The notes below the pieces were generated by a model. It was given only the letters and a program-made list of their open reading frames with translations. It ran no database searches and had not been told where the DNA came from. A stretch of DNA of 31,012 bases from assembly GCA_023396365.1 (NCBI GenBank), contig JAEWWL010000068.1, positions 1 through 31,012 on the forward strand. Reading direction: 5' to 3'. Position 1 is the stretch's first letter. Every line of letters starts with the position of its first letter. A program made the position numbers and the translations under genes. The DNA comes from Methanobacteriota archaeon (GTDB taxonomy: Archaea > Halobacteriota > Methanomicrobia > Methanomicrobiales > Methanomicrobiaceae). Positions 15,708-23,434 of the stretch are shown here, piece by piece.

Positions 15708-16580
15708 GTGTTGAGCATGTTGAACGAATTGATAGAAAAAAGAAAAGTTGTTCTCCAGCAGTCGGAGGAGCACAAAGACAAAAGAAATGAACTTAATGCG
15801 CTTGCAAGCGCTCAGGCACGCGAGCGAAATGAGCTTAACGGCCAGACACGTGAGTTCGTTGATGAAGCACAGAAAAACAAGGAGCTTCGTGACAAGTCCA
15901 ACAATGATGTGCACCGCATCAAAGATGAAAGAAATGTCTTAAATGACCAGGCAAACGCTCTCTTTGAGGAGATAGATGCCCACAAAAAAGAGCACGGCGC
16001 AATAAGCAACAACCGCGGCATAAAAGAACTCCAGAAGCAGATTGAGCACCTTGAGATGGATCAGCAGACCAGGGTGATGAATACAGAAAAAGAGCGTGAA
16101 TTAATTGAAAAAATAAAACAGCTCAGACTCTCAATCAAAGAACAGGAGGATGAACTGGAGCAGAACAAAGAGATTCATACAAAACTCCAGGAAGCCCGCG
16201 ACCTTAGAAAAAAGGCATCTGATCTTCATGCAACAGTAACAGAAGCTGCCGAACTTGCACAGAAATACCATGACATAATGGTTGAGTGCTACAGAAAGGC
16301 TGACAAATCACGCGAAGCAGCAGATGAAGCGCACAAGAAGTTTGTTGAGGCACAGGAAGCCGCAGATGCAGAGCACAACAAATTTATTGCATGCCAGAAG
16401 GAAATCCGTGACTTCGACAAAGTTATCGGCGGACTTCGCAAGAAAACCAAAAAGACAAAAGTCACCAAAGAGCAAAAAGCCGTCAGGAAAGAGGCAGAAC
16501 AGGTATTCCAGCAGTTCAGAAGCGGAGAGAAGCTTACAACTGATGATATCCTGCTTCTTCAGCGTGCAAGGCTCATATAA
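15708..16580 (+). CDS. Archaeal coiled-coil protein (COG1340-like)
   Basis: This is a 290-residue, highly charged, nearly all-helical protein. Repeated stretches such as RNELNALASAQARERNELNG, RNVLNDQANALFEEIDAHKK and IEKIKQLRLSIKEQEDELEQ show heptad patterns over residues 1-255. The C-terminus is basic (GLRKKTKKTKVTKEQKAV) followed by a short helical tail. It matches the uncharacterised archaeal coiled-coil family COG1340. GTG at 15708 and ATG at 15717 are both possible starts, and neither has a strong Shine-Dalgarno. The DUF373 gene follows 57 nt downstream. The function is unknown; a scaffold or chromosome-associated role would be a guess. Confidence 0.8.
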   Translation: MLSMLNELIEKRKVVLQQSEEHKDKRNELNALASAQARERNELNGQTREFVDEAQKNKELRDKSNNDVHRIKDERNVLNDQANALFEEIDAHKKEHGAISNNRGIKELQKQIEHLEMDQQTRVMNTEKERELIEKIKQLRLSIKEQEDELEQNKEIHTKLQEARDLRKKASDLHATVTEAAELAQKYHDIMVECYRKADKSREAADEAHKKFVEAQEAADAEHNKFIACQKEIRDFDKVIGGLRKKTKKTKVTKEQKAVRKEAEQVFQQFRSGEKLTTDDILLLQRARLI

Positions 16581-16637
16581 ATTAATAAAATCTATTTTTA
16601 GGCAATTTTTTATACATACAGGATGAATTTTATTTAG

Positions 16638-17753
16638 ATGCCTGATATTAAGACACTAATTTTATGTGTCGATCGTGACGACGATATTGGATTTAAAGCA
16701 AATATTACAGAGCCGGTTTTGGGAAGGGGAGACTGTCTTGATGCAGCCAGCAGACTTGCTCTTGCCGATCCTGAGGATTCAGATGTCAATGCAATATTTC
16801 AGGGGCTTAAAACCTTTGATGAGCTGAAAGCAAAGGGGGAGAATGTATATATTTCTGTTATAGGGGGCAGTTTTACAAATGAGCTTGAAGGCGACAGAAG
16901 GATAGCAAAAGAGCTTAGAAAAATTGTATGGGATAATGAAATCACCGACTGCATCCTTGTCACAGACGGTGCGGAGGATGAATTCGTTCTTCCGATTATA
17001 CAGTCTGTTGTGGATGTAAGAAGCATCCAGAGAGTAATTGTAAAACAGATGCCAAACCTTGAGAGCACATACTATATAATTAAAAAATTCCTCGATGATC
17101 CCCAGATTGCAAAGACATTCCTGGTGCCGGTCGGTATTGCGATGCTTTTATATGCGGTTGCAAACCTGTTTGGAAACCCGGAGATCGCAGTTGTAATTGT
17201 TGTCGGGGTGCTTGGAATATTCCTGCTTTTCAAAGGATTTGGAATTGATGAATACTTCAGTCTGGCTCTAAACGCATTGCACTCATCATTTCTTGGAGGC
17301 CGGTTTACATTTGTTGCATATATCTCGGCAATCCTCATAGGAATAATCGGAATAATTCTTGGGCTTACCAGTTTTCTGGAGTGGTATACAGCAGAACAGG
17401 GAGTAATTTTTTATCTCCTGACTTTCATTTACGGCTCAATTGCATACTTTACAGCTGCCGCACTGATTGCATCGGTTGGAAAAATTATTGATATTTATCT
17501 AAACGACATAACAGCACTGCCGCGATATATTGCAATACCGTTTTTTGCCGGAGCAATCGGAATAATTGCATATGGTGCAAGCATCTATGTAATCGCAATC
17601 AGCAGTGCAATTGAATTTCCGTTTATGGGAATAGAAGGTGTAAGAACAATCATATACACGACATCAATCGGACTTGTCATTGCAGCTGTGGGCATGTATC
17701 TTCAGAAGTATCTTACAAAATGGACACAGAAGAAGATCAGCTCAGAACTTTAA
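16638..17753 (+). CDS. DUF373 family integral membrane protein
   Basis: This is a 371-residue protein. The cytosolic N-terminal domain begins KTLILCVDRDDDIGFKANIT, the signature of archaeal DUF373, and continues through VYISVIGGSF and ILVTDGAEDEFVLPII. Six membrane helices follow at roughly 153-172, 177-196, 223-246, 255-280, 295-318 and 330-355. The tail QKYLTKWTQKKISSEL is basic. The family is widespread in archaea without a known function. AGGATG lies 11 nt upstream of the ATG. The preceding COG1340 coiled-coil gene is probably co-transcribed. Confidence 0.9.
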   Translation: MPDIKTLILCVDRDDDIGFKANITEPVLGRGDCLDAASRLALADPEDSDVNAIFQGLKTFDELKAKGENVYISVIGGSFTNELEGDRRIAKELRKIVWDNEITDCILVTDGAEDEFVLPIIQSVVDVRSIQRVIVKQMPNLESTYYIIKKFLDDPQIAKTFLVPVGIAMLLYAVANLFGNPEIAVVIVVGVLGIFLLFKGFGIDEYFSLALNALHSSFLGGRFTFVAYISAILIGIIGIILGLTSFLEWYTAEQGVIFYLLTFIYGSIAYFTAAALIASVGKIIDIYLNDITALPRYIAIPFFAGAIGIIAYGASIYVIAISSAIEFPFMGIEGVRTIIYTTSIGLVIAAVGMYLQKYLTKWTQKKISSEL

Positions 17754-17858
17754 AAAAAATGATCTTCAAACTTCACCGGTAACAGAAAAAAAAACTTTTT
17801 TTGGATTTTTAAGATTTCTAATATCATTAATATTATTAAAATTAGGAATCAGGCATTG

Positions 17859-17889
17859 CGGTTTTGTAGATTTTTTTTTTACAAAACCG
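17859..17889 (+). terminator. Strong hairpin downstream of the DUF373 gene
   Basis: CGGTTTTGTA (17859-17868) pairs perfectly with TACAAAACCG (17880-17889) around an 11-nt, almost all-T loop. It lies 105 nt after the DUF373 stop. A transcription end signal is the simplest reading. The T-tract is in the loop and not after the stem, so it differs from a bacterial-type terminator. Confidence 0.5.
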
Positions 17890-17905
17890 GATATCAAAAT
17901 CCACA

Positions 17906-18050
17906 ACATTCATTCTGATGAGAACAATCTTAAAAAAACAATCGCAACTGTAAATATTCATTCCAGGCAAAAACAATCGTGACTGAAAATATTCATCCCA
18001 ATAAGAACAATCCTGATGAGAATATTCATCCCTATTAGAACAATCGTGAT
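17906..18050. repeat. Imperfect 33-35-nt tandem repeats (ATATTCATCCC...AAGAACAATC)
   Basis: Units begin ATATTCA at 17954, 17989 and 18022, with a diverged copy near 17906. Each is followed about 13-15 nt later by AAC-AATC plus TGA. No open frame of substance crosses them. They sit in the 620-nt gap between DUF373 and the secreted protein. The length and drift do not fit CRISPR. Confidence 0.6.
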
Positions 18051-18218
18051 AAGAACAAAAGACAGCCTGAATTAATTTTTCTCAGGACAAAAGAGTTTTC
18101 AGAAAATTTTTGTAGCAATTATTGAACCAATTATTCTGCAATTATTCTCCCGTTATTTTTAGTGGCTTTTTTTTCAAAACCCGGGCTTGAAAGTTTTGTT
18201 AAAATTTAAAGGATATTC

Positions 18219-18317
18219 GATATAAAATTGGAAAAATTTTAAAAGATAACTGATAAAAAATTGAGAAAAAATTAAAAGAAAATTGATACAAAATTAAAAA
18301 AAAATTGAAATGATTAT
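18219..18317. repeat. 33-nt A-rich tandem repeat, three copies
   Basis: GATAnAAAATT units start at exactly 18219, 18252 and 18285, each continuing as an A-rich stretch ending near AAAAGA. A degraded fourth unit begins near 18319. The period equals 11 codons. On the minus strand a frame runs through the array from an ATG at 18393 and gives Phe-rich 11-residue repeats (FFLILYQFSFN, FFSIFYQLSFK, IFPILYRISFK). Expression of that frame is unsupported. Confidence 0.65.
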
Positions 18318-18328
18318 TGAAAAATATT

Positions 18329-18344
18329 AAAGGCATCTGCCTTT
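18329..18344 (-). terminator. Hairpin terminator after the secreted protein gene
   Basis: AAAGGCA (18329-18335) and TGCCTTT (18338-18344) form a 7-bp perfect stem. On the minus strand it lies 30 nt after the stop at 18374 and is followed by AATATTTTTC, so it fits a stem plus U-tract terminator. Confidence 0.55.
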
Positions 18345-18373
18345 GAATAGTATTTTTTTTTAAAATTTCAGTA

Positions 18374-18826
18374 TCAGGTATTTTTCTCTGCAAAATAGCC
18401 CATACCCGGAATCTCGCGTGTGTTGCTTAGACTCCTGGTTGCACGGGGTGTTTTGACTACAATTTCCGGAACAACTGCACGGATTTCTTTTCTTGGATAC
18501 CAGAGTGAACCATCACCATTGTCAATTGAGGGTTTGTCAACAACTATTCTTGCATGGTCCATATCAAGGACATCAAACCTGCAGCTCTCAAAATTCATAA
18601 GACTGATAATCTTGCTCTTTAAATCGGATTTTCCCAAAAGCACAACAAGAAACTGGATACCGTCATCTATTGAATAATTAATATCATAAACGGCCTTATC
18701 TTTGGTAAGTTCAAGACTGATATTTTGCACTTCAATGTAACTGTACTGCCCGTCCTTATCTGCAGAGACCGCAGGAATAATGCATGAAATTAAAAGCAGC
18801 AATGCAATTACAATTCCTTTTTTCAT
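18374..18826 (-). CDS. Hypothetical secreted protein
   Basis: This 150-residue protein has a clear N-terminal signal peptide: KK at positions 2-3, hydrophobic core IVIALLLLISCIIPAV and probable cleavage after VSA at residue 22. The mature part is predicted beta-rich (YSYIEVQNISLELTKDKAVYDINYSIDD) with paired Asp/Asn and ends in RSLSNTREIPGMGYFAEKNT. There is no membrane anchor after the signal. I do not recognise the family. It is a single minus-strand gene downstream of albA, separated by 91 nt and a terminator. A role at the cell surface is inferred only from the signal peptide. Confidence 0.7.
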   Translation of the reverse strand: MKKGIVIALLLLISCIIPAVSADKDGQYSYIEVQNISLELTKDKAVYDINYSIDDGIQFLVVLLGKSDLKSKIISLMNFESCRFDVLDMDHARIVVDKPSIDNGDGSLWYPRKEIRAVVPEIVVKTPRATRSLSNTREIPGMGYFAEKNT

Positions 18827-18901
18827 TCATTAGATTATTTATTTAAAAACATTATAGCCTTTCTGGTTGAAACTAAAAAGACTCAGAAGAGTACAGGGCA
18901 A

Positions 18902-18936
18902 AAAAAACTTAAAGCTTTCAAATCTTTGAAAGCTTT
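18902..18936 (-). terminator. Hairpin plus U-tract terminator overlapping the albA stop
   Basis: AAAGCTTTCAAA (18911-18922) and TTTGAAAGCTTT (18925-18936) form a perfect 12-bp stem with a 2-nt loop. On the minus strand it is followed by AAGTTTTTTT. The albA stop codon lies within the stem, so the last codons double as the terminator. Confidence 0.8.
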
Positions 18937-19187
18937 ATCTCGATACTGGAAACGTTTGTTTTTCCGCTTTCAGTATCCACAACTTCAGTGGATGTTTCAA
19001 TTCCTGTCTTTTTTACATCCTCCAAAAAGCGGTTTAAGGCAATCTCGGTTGTATCAACCGCACGGGAAATTGCCTTTCCACGCGCCTTTACCGAAACCTC
19101 TTCAGCCCCCTGGTTGAATTGTGTGACTACTGCTAGAACATAGTTCATTACAGGTTTGTTTCCTACGAATACTGTATTGTCTGACAA
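18918..19187 (-). CDS. albA: DNA/RNA-binding chromatin protein Alba
   Basis: This 89-residue member of the Alba family coats DNA and RNA as dimers. The start NTVFVGNKPVMNYVLAVVTQ contains the nucleic-acid-binding loop with K11. VKARGKAISRAVDTTEIALNRF is the second conserved block. The start is TTG at 19187, with GGAGGGG 7 nt upstream. It follows asd by 16 nt in the same direction, so both are probably on one mRNA, ending in a perfect hairpin terminator that overlaps the albA stop. Confidence 0.93.
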   Translation of the reverse strand: MSDNTVFVGNKPVMNYVLAVVTQFNQGAEEVSVKARGKAISRAVDTTEIALNRFLEDVKKTGIETSTEVVDTESGKTNVSSIEIKLSKI

Positions 19188-19203
19188 TTTGTTTCCCCTC
19201 CAT

Positions 19204-20220
19204 TTAAAGATACTTTTTACTTACAATTAATTCTGCATTGAGAACTGAAGCGCCAGCCGCACCGCGGATGGTGTTGTGGCCCATTGCAATAAAGCGGATG
19301 CCTTCACGAATTCGTCCGACAGAAACCGTCATTCCCCTGCCGCGGTTTCTGTCAAGCCTTGGCTGCGGCCTGTCATCCTGCTCAAATAAAAGCACGGATT
19401 TTTCCGGCTGAGTAGGAAGACCGGAAAATGGTGCCTTGTAATTCCTAAAGTCATTTTTCAGCTCATCAACAGAAGCATCGACATCCACCCAGACCGCCAT
19501 CGTATGCCCGTCAATTACAGGCACGCGGTGGCAGCTTGCACTGACCTTAAACGGCGCACTGATTATCTGCGATCCGTCAAAGGTTCCCATGATTTTTACG
19601 GTTTCAGTCTCCATTTTTTTCTCTTCCGAACCAATGTAAGGAATGACATTGTCATAGATTGACATTGCCGAAACTCCTTCAAAACCTGCACCTGATATCG
19701 CCTGCATTGTTGCAACGCGGATATCAGATAAGTTGTGGCGGCGGATTGGGTTTAATGCCGACACCATCATTATGGTGGAGCAGTTTGGATTTGTTACAAT
19801 AAATCCGTCGCTTCCGCTGTCACGCTGCAGGTCTATTAAACCCAGGTGATCAGGATTTACTTCAGGCACAACAAGCGGAATGTTTTTTCCCATCCTGTGT
19901 GATGAAGCATTGCTGCATACTGCAACTCCCGCACCTGAGATATCAGTTTCAAGTTTTGTCGCAAGATCTGCAGGAAGTGCTGAAAAAACCAGATCAAGGT
20001 TTTTTACACTGGCCACATCTGTATTGCTTACAACAATATCCCCGACAGAATCGGGGAAGGGCTCATCAATACGCCAGTTGACCGCGTCCTTATAGCTCTT
20101 TCCTGCGCTGCGCTCTGATGCCGTTAAAGTCTGGAGATTAAACCAGGGATGTCCGGCCAGCAGCTGTACAAACCGCTGCCCTACTGCACCGGTTGCACCA
20201 AGTACTCCTACATTGATCAT
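19204..20220 (-). CDS. asd: Aspartate-semialdehyde dehydrogenase
   Basis: This 338-residue enzyme reduces aspartyl phosphate to aspartate semialdehyde, the branch point for threonine, lysine and, in methanogens, homocysteine. The NADP site GVLGATGAVGQRFVQLL is at residues 5-21. The catalytic C147 lies in VTNPNCSTIMM. SASCHRVPVIDGHTMAVWVD is the archaeal/fungal-type substrate region. The length is normal for that subclass. It sits between a small ferredoxin gene (61 nt upstream) and albA. The semialdehyde it makes feeds DapA, encoded just upstream, and the homocysteine proteins at 4439-7038. Confidence 0.96.
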   Translation of the reverse strand: MINVGVLGATGAVGQRFVQLLAGHPWFNLQTLTASERSAGKSYKDAVNWRIDEPFPDSVGDIVVSNTDVASVKNLDLVFSALPADLATKLETDISGAGVAVCSNASSHRMGKNIPLVVPEVNPDHLGLIDLQRDSGSDGFIVTNPNCSTIMMVSALNPIRRHNLSDIRVATMQAISGAGFEGVSAMSIYDNVIPYIGSEEKKMETETVKIMGTFDGSQIISAPFKVSASCHRVPVIDGHTMAVWVDVDASVDELKNDFRNYKAPFSGLPTQPEKSVLLFEQDDRPQPRLDRNRGRGMTVSVGRIREGIRFIAMGHNTIRGAAGASVLNAELIVSKKYL

Positions 20221-20281
20221 GGATTAGAAGAGAATACGTTGAAGTAAGTATAAAATATTTGTTTATTTATTTTATACCGGT

Positions 20282-20455
20282 TTATTCCATGTGGATAGCT
20301 TCTGCCGGACATTCATCCACGCAGGCTTCACAATCCACACACATATCAGCATCAACGGCTGCAATGCCGTCTTTCATTGAAATTGCTTCTGAAGGGCATA
20401 CATCAACACAGGTTTCACATCCTGTGCATGCATCTGCATTTACTACTGCTACCAT
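20282..20455 (-). CDS. Small 2[4Fe-4S] ferredoxin
   Basis: This gene encodes 57 residues, MVAVVNADACTGCETCVDVC onward. It has two classic CxxCxxCxxxCP motifs: C10, C13, C16, C20 and C39, C42, C45, C49, each followed by the usual xEAI. The protein is very acidic, as expected for a clostridial-type electron carrier. The ATG at 20455 has a GAGGA Shine-Dalgarno 7 nt upstream. It lies between dapB (172 nt upstream) and asd (61 nt downstream), all on the minus strand. The partner is unknown; neighbouring genes suggest amino-acid biosynthesis, but general electron transfer in methanogenesis is equally possible. Confidence 0.93.
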   Translation of the reverse strand: MVAVVNADACTGCETCVDVCPSEAISMKDGIAAVDADMCVDCEACVDECPAEAIHME

Positions 20456-20627
20456 TGCTAAATCCTCGGATTTAAGTCAGCAGATATATTAAAATAGATT
20501 TCGTTTTTTTCAAAAAAATATCAGAAAACAGAAAAATCAAATTTTACCATTTATATTTTAAAAAACTGATGATAATATTTAAGATGCAGTGTACAAAAAA
20601 ATATTCAGATTAAAAATAAAAAAAAAA

Positions 20628-21395
20628 TTAACTGTTAAAGCCCAGGACATCATCCATTGAATAGATGCCTGAAGGCTTGTTGTAGACCCAGGATACTGAG
20701 CGGATAACCCCGTGGGCAAATACAAGCCTGTCATATGCACGGTGGGTAAGCTCGATTACCTCATCGTTTCCGGCAAACATAACAGTATGATCACCGATTA
20801 TATCACCGCCGCGGATTACATGAACGCCTATTTCATTGCCGCGCTCACCAACAAGACCTTCGCGGCCGTACATCTCCTCACGGTCTCCTGCCTCCTCTTT
20901 TATGATATTCAGAATTGTCTTTGCAGTTCCGCTCGGGGCATCCTTCTTGAAATGGTGATGGGCCTCTATCACCTCAATGTCATAGTCTTTAAGCTGCTTT
21001 GCCGCTTCTCTTACAAGTCGCCAGAAAATATTTACGCCAAGGCTGAAGTTGCTTGATATAACCGCAGGAATATTTCCCTCAATTGCGTTTTCAAGCTCCT
21101 TTCTCTGCTCATCTGAAAAGCCGGTGGTTCCGATAATCAGTGCAACCTTATTTCTTGACGCTGCCTTTGCATTTTCAACTGCGGCATGCGCAATGGTAAA
21201 ATCAATTAAAACGTCAGGCTTTTTTTCCTTTAAAAATTCATCAATTTTTGATGATTCATAAACATAAGTCCCGTAAAATGATCCTGCCTTTAGATCAATT
21301 CCGCCAACGAGCTCCAGATCAGGCGAGTCGTTTACAAGACCGCCGATCTTTGTGCCCATCCTTCCAAGTGCACCGCATATGCCTACCTTAATCAT
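20628..21395 (-). CDS. dapB: 4-hydroxy-tetrahydrodipicolinate reductase
   Basis: This 255-residue enzyme reduces the DapA product with NAD(P)H on the diaminopimelate route to lysine. The nucleotide-binding GICGALGRMGTKIGGLV is at residues 5-21. The catalytic and substrate region EAHHHFKKDAPSGTA is near 144-158. The C-terminal SVSWVYNKPSGIYSMDDVLGF is typical. Its start overlaps the dapA stop by 8 nt, so the two are coupled. Poly-T on the minus strand (20600-20627) follows the stop. Confidence 0.96.
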   Translation of the reverse strand: MIKVGICGALGRMGTKIGGLVNDSPDLELVGGIDLKAGSFYGTYVYESSKIDEFLKEKKPDVLIDFTIAHAAVENAKAASRNKVALIIGTTGFSDEQRKELENAIEGNIPAVISSNFSLGVNIFWRLVREAAKQLKDYDIEVIEAHHHFKKDAPSGTAKTILNIIKEEAGDREEMYGREGLVGERGNEIGVHVIRGGDIIGDHTVMFAGNDEVIELTHRAYDRLVFAHGVIRSVSWVYNKPSGIYSMDDVLGFNS

Positions 21396-22263
21396 AGCTT
21401 AAAAGCACCTCCCTTAAAATTTCTGTCTTTTTCGAATCAAGCTCATCAAGAGGAAGCCTGAGAGGCCCTGCCGCCATCTTCCTGATACCGCATGCTGTTT
21501 TTACAGGAATCGGATTTGTATCTATAAACATTGCACGAATCAGGGGCGCAAGTCTGTAGTGAAGCTCACGTGCACCCAAAAGATCACCTGATACGAATTT
21601 ATTGTACATATTCACCATCAGTTTAGGCTCTACATTTGCAGCCACACTGATAACACCGCCCCCGCCGATTGCAAGAACAGGAAGTGTCATTGCATCATCG
21701 CCGGATATGACTGTAAAATCCTTGTCCCTTGTTCCTTCAATTATTGCTGATATCTGGGAGATGTCTCCGCTGGCCTCTTTTATGCCAACGATATTGGGAT
21801 AATCAGCAAGCTCAATTATAAGATCAGGCAATAAATTCTGCCCTGTCCTTCCCGGAACGTTGTATATGACTATTGGAATATCCAGATCAGCCAGTTTCTC
21901 ATAATGCTTAACAAGCCCCGAGCGGTTTGGCTTGTTGTAGTAAGGGCTTAAAACAAGAGCTCCGTCCGCACCCAAATCCTTTGCGGCTTTTGTAAACCTT
22001 AAAGCTTCGGCGGTATTGTTAGAGCCTGTGCCTGCAAGAACAGGGACACGGCCGTCGGATACTTCTATTGCTTTTCTGATAACTTCTTCATGCTCTTCAA
22101 AAGTGAGTGTCGCAGATTCGCCGGTGGACCCGCATGGAACAATTCCATGCACACCGCGGGATATAAGAAAGTCAATGTTGGATTTTAGACCATCAAGGTC
22201 AAGATCCCTTTGCTGGCTCTCCCTAAAAGGAGTAATTAATGCAGGATAGACTCCCTCAAACAT
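21388..22263 (-). CDS. dapA: 4-hydroxy-tetrahydrodipicolinate synthase
   Basis: This 291-residue TIM-barrel lyase condenses pyruvate with aspartate semialdehyde. Features are the start MFEGVYPALITPF, the GSTGESATL loop near residue 45, Y-NKPNRSG around 110 and VIYNVPGRTGQNL with the catalytic tyrosine. The Schiff-base lysine lies in NIVGIKEASGD near residue 160. The gene lies 7 nt downstream of rps17e and overlaps dapB, so it is probably expressed with the ribosomal protein gene, as in several other methanogens. Confidence 0.96.
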   Translation of the reverse strand: MFEGVYPALITPFRESQQRDLDLDGLKSNIDFLISRGVHGIVPCGSTGESATLTFEEHEEVIRKAIEVSDGRVPVLAGTGSNNTAEALRFTKAAKDLGADGALVLSPYYNKPNRSGLVKHYEKLADLDIPIVIYNVPGRTGQNLLPDLIIELADYPNIVGIKEASGDISQISAIIEGTRDKDFTVISGDDAMTLPVLAIGGGGVISVAANVEPKLMVNMYNKFVSGDLLGARELHYRLAPLIRAMFIDTNPIPVKTACGIRKMAAGPLRLPLDELDSKKTEILREVLLSYD

Positions 22264-22270
22264 GAGGAGT

Positions 22271-22462
22271 TTATATGAATTTCCTTCTATTTACCTTTCT
22301 TGTAATTGCGCCTGCAACTCTGTTGCGGACGGACTTTGAGCCAATGACTGCAACTTCATCAACTGCAAGTTTGTTCTCATCGAAATCCTTTGTAAATTTG
22401 TCTGTGTGTACTGCCAGCAGTTCCTGGCTGAGCGCCTTTATGTATGTTGGTTTAATTGCCAT
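22271..22462 (-). CDS. rps17e: Small ribosomal subunit protein S17e (eS17)
   Basis: This 63-residue protein starts MAIKPTYIKALSQELLAVHT and continues FTKDFDENKLAVDEVA, the complete archaeal eS17 signature. The C-terminus is basic (NRVAGAITRKVNRRKFI). Archaeal members are this short. A GGGTAG motif lies 6 nt upstream of the ATG. It sits between the ThiN gene and dapA, linking translation machinery to lysine synthesis genes in one operon. Confidence 0.95.
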   Translation of the reverse strand: MAIKPTYIKALSQELLAVHTDKFTKDFDENKLAVDEVAVIGSKSVRNRVAGAITRKVNRRKFI

Positions 22463-22474
22463 TTTTTCTACCCA

Positions 22475-23026
22475 TTAGTTTTTATTATTTATGCGCTCGG
22501 CTATCATAATAATATTATTGACAACAGAGATGGGTTCTGACCCAAGAACCCTTATCATCGGCTCTTTTCCGGGGCCTCCGCGATCAAAGATTATGTCCGG
22601 AACTTCATCGTTTTTGCAGCAGAATGCAACACCCCAGTCCATTGTGCTTACTCCGGCCGGCTCTTTTTCCCGGTCAAAGCTAAAAACCTCTAAGAGCAGA
22701 TCTTCTGCCTTTTTTAAAAATTCTTCAGAAAAACGTATATTCGCAGCACATCTGATATCAGGGTCAAACTTCATTGCGGTAAGAACAATTCTTGCAATGT
22801 GGCTGCTTGCGCCAAATTTTATATCGCCGACAGGAAAAACAATCTCTCCTTTTTTTACTATCCTTCCCTCTATTCCGGCAACTTCTGAAATTTCACGCGC
22901 ATCAGGCAATGCATAAGCAATATTCATACCGACCTCGGGGATGCAGGATAAAGGCATGAGAGTCTTTATTTTTTCAACTGCTGCTGAAAGTTTTTCAATG
23001 ACTTCTCTTCTATCCCTCTCACTCAT
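22475..23026 (-). CDS. Stand-alone ThiN-domain protein (thiamine-phosphate synthase family)
   Basis: This 183-residue protein matches the archaeal ThiN domain: IPEVGMNIAYALPDAREISE near residues 30-48, GIEGRIVKKGEIVFPVGDIKFGASSHIARIVL, CAANIRF and DRGGPGKEPMIRVLG near 150. In other archaea ThiN is fused to ThiD or to a DNA-binding domain (ThiR). Here it is alone, preceded only by a short helix (DRREVIEKLSAAVEKIKTLM). It could be a free thiamine-phosphate synthase or a ligand-binding protein. It is the first gene of the rps17e-dapA-dapB run, with a 12-nt gap to rps17e, an unexpected neighbour for a thiamine gene. Confidence 0.82.
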   Translation of the reverse strand: MSERDRREVIEKLSAAVEKIKTLMPLSCIPEVGMNIAYALPDAREISEVAGIEGRIVKKGEIVFPVGDIKFGASSHIARIVLTAMKFDPDIRCAANIRFSEEFLKKAEDLLLEVFSFDREKEPAGVSTMDWGVAFCCKNDEVPDIIFDRGGPGKEPMIRVLGSEPISVVNNIIMIAERINNKN

Positions 23027-23257
23027 GCTATCAGGATGAAACTTCTAAATTCATATTCTTTTTGAGTTTTTATTTAATCAATACAAAAAATTTCAGGATT
23101 TTTTAGGAATTTTTGTTAATTTCCAATTTTTTTCCCATTTTTTATAGTTTTTTTTAGTTTTTTTAATTTTTTTTCAAGGTTTTTTTCAAGGTTTTTTTTC
23201 AGGTTTTTTTTTAAAGTTAGGATAATGATATACAATATTAAATTTAAAAATAATCAC

Positions 23258-23434
23258 ATGAATTCAGTGATTCTTGACTGTGCAACCGCAATAACAAGCA
23301 TAATAATACTTATTCTCGGCCTTGCCTTTCTGCCTGCTCTTTTGCCGGCGGCGTATGCAACAATCTTAGCAATCATCCTCTTCATTGTCTTTATGAGTGT
23401 CGGGGGATACTATATCAGCAAAAACAATGTCTGA
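23258..23434 (+). CDS. Small hypothetical membrane protein
   Basis: From the ATG at 23258 this is a 58-residue protein with two hydrophobic helices, about residues 9-27 (ITSIIILILGLAFLPALL) and 31-52 (YATILAIILFIVFMSVGGYY), and a short tail SKNNV. An in-frame ATG at 23225 would add 11 charged residues; AGGA there lies only 2-3 nt before the start, too close. GC-rich alanine codons contrast with the surrounding T-rich DNA, which supports coding. No family is recognised. It stands alone between T-rich stretches. Confidence 0.55.
   Translation: MNSVILDCATAITSIIILILGLAFLPALLPAAYATILAIILFIVFMSVGGYYISKNNV

Noticed and set aside
16282..16626. 114-codon plus-strand frame
   Set aside because: It is an out-of-frame shadow of the coiled-coil gene, Lys/Arg/Ser-rich without structure.
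17906..18317. Possible CRISPR array
   Set aside because: The repeats are contiguous and imperfect with no unique spacers of constant length, and no cas genes are present.
18199..18393. 64-codon minus-strand frame with 11-residue repeats
   Set aside because: It is produced by the 33-nt A-rich tandem repeat and low-complexity DNA, and starts inside the preceding gene without a ribosome site.
20259..20492. Plus-strand 77-codon frame
   Set aside because: It is the reverse-complement shadow of the 2[4Fe-4S] ferredoxin; the repeated Ser-Thr-Gln-His pattern reflects the cysteine motifs.
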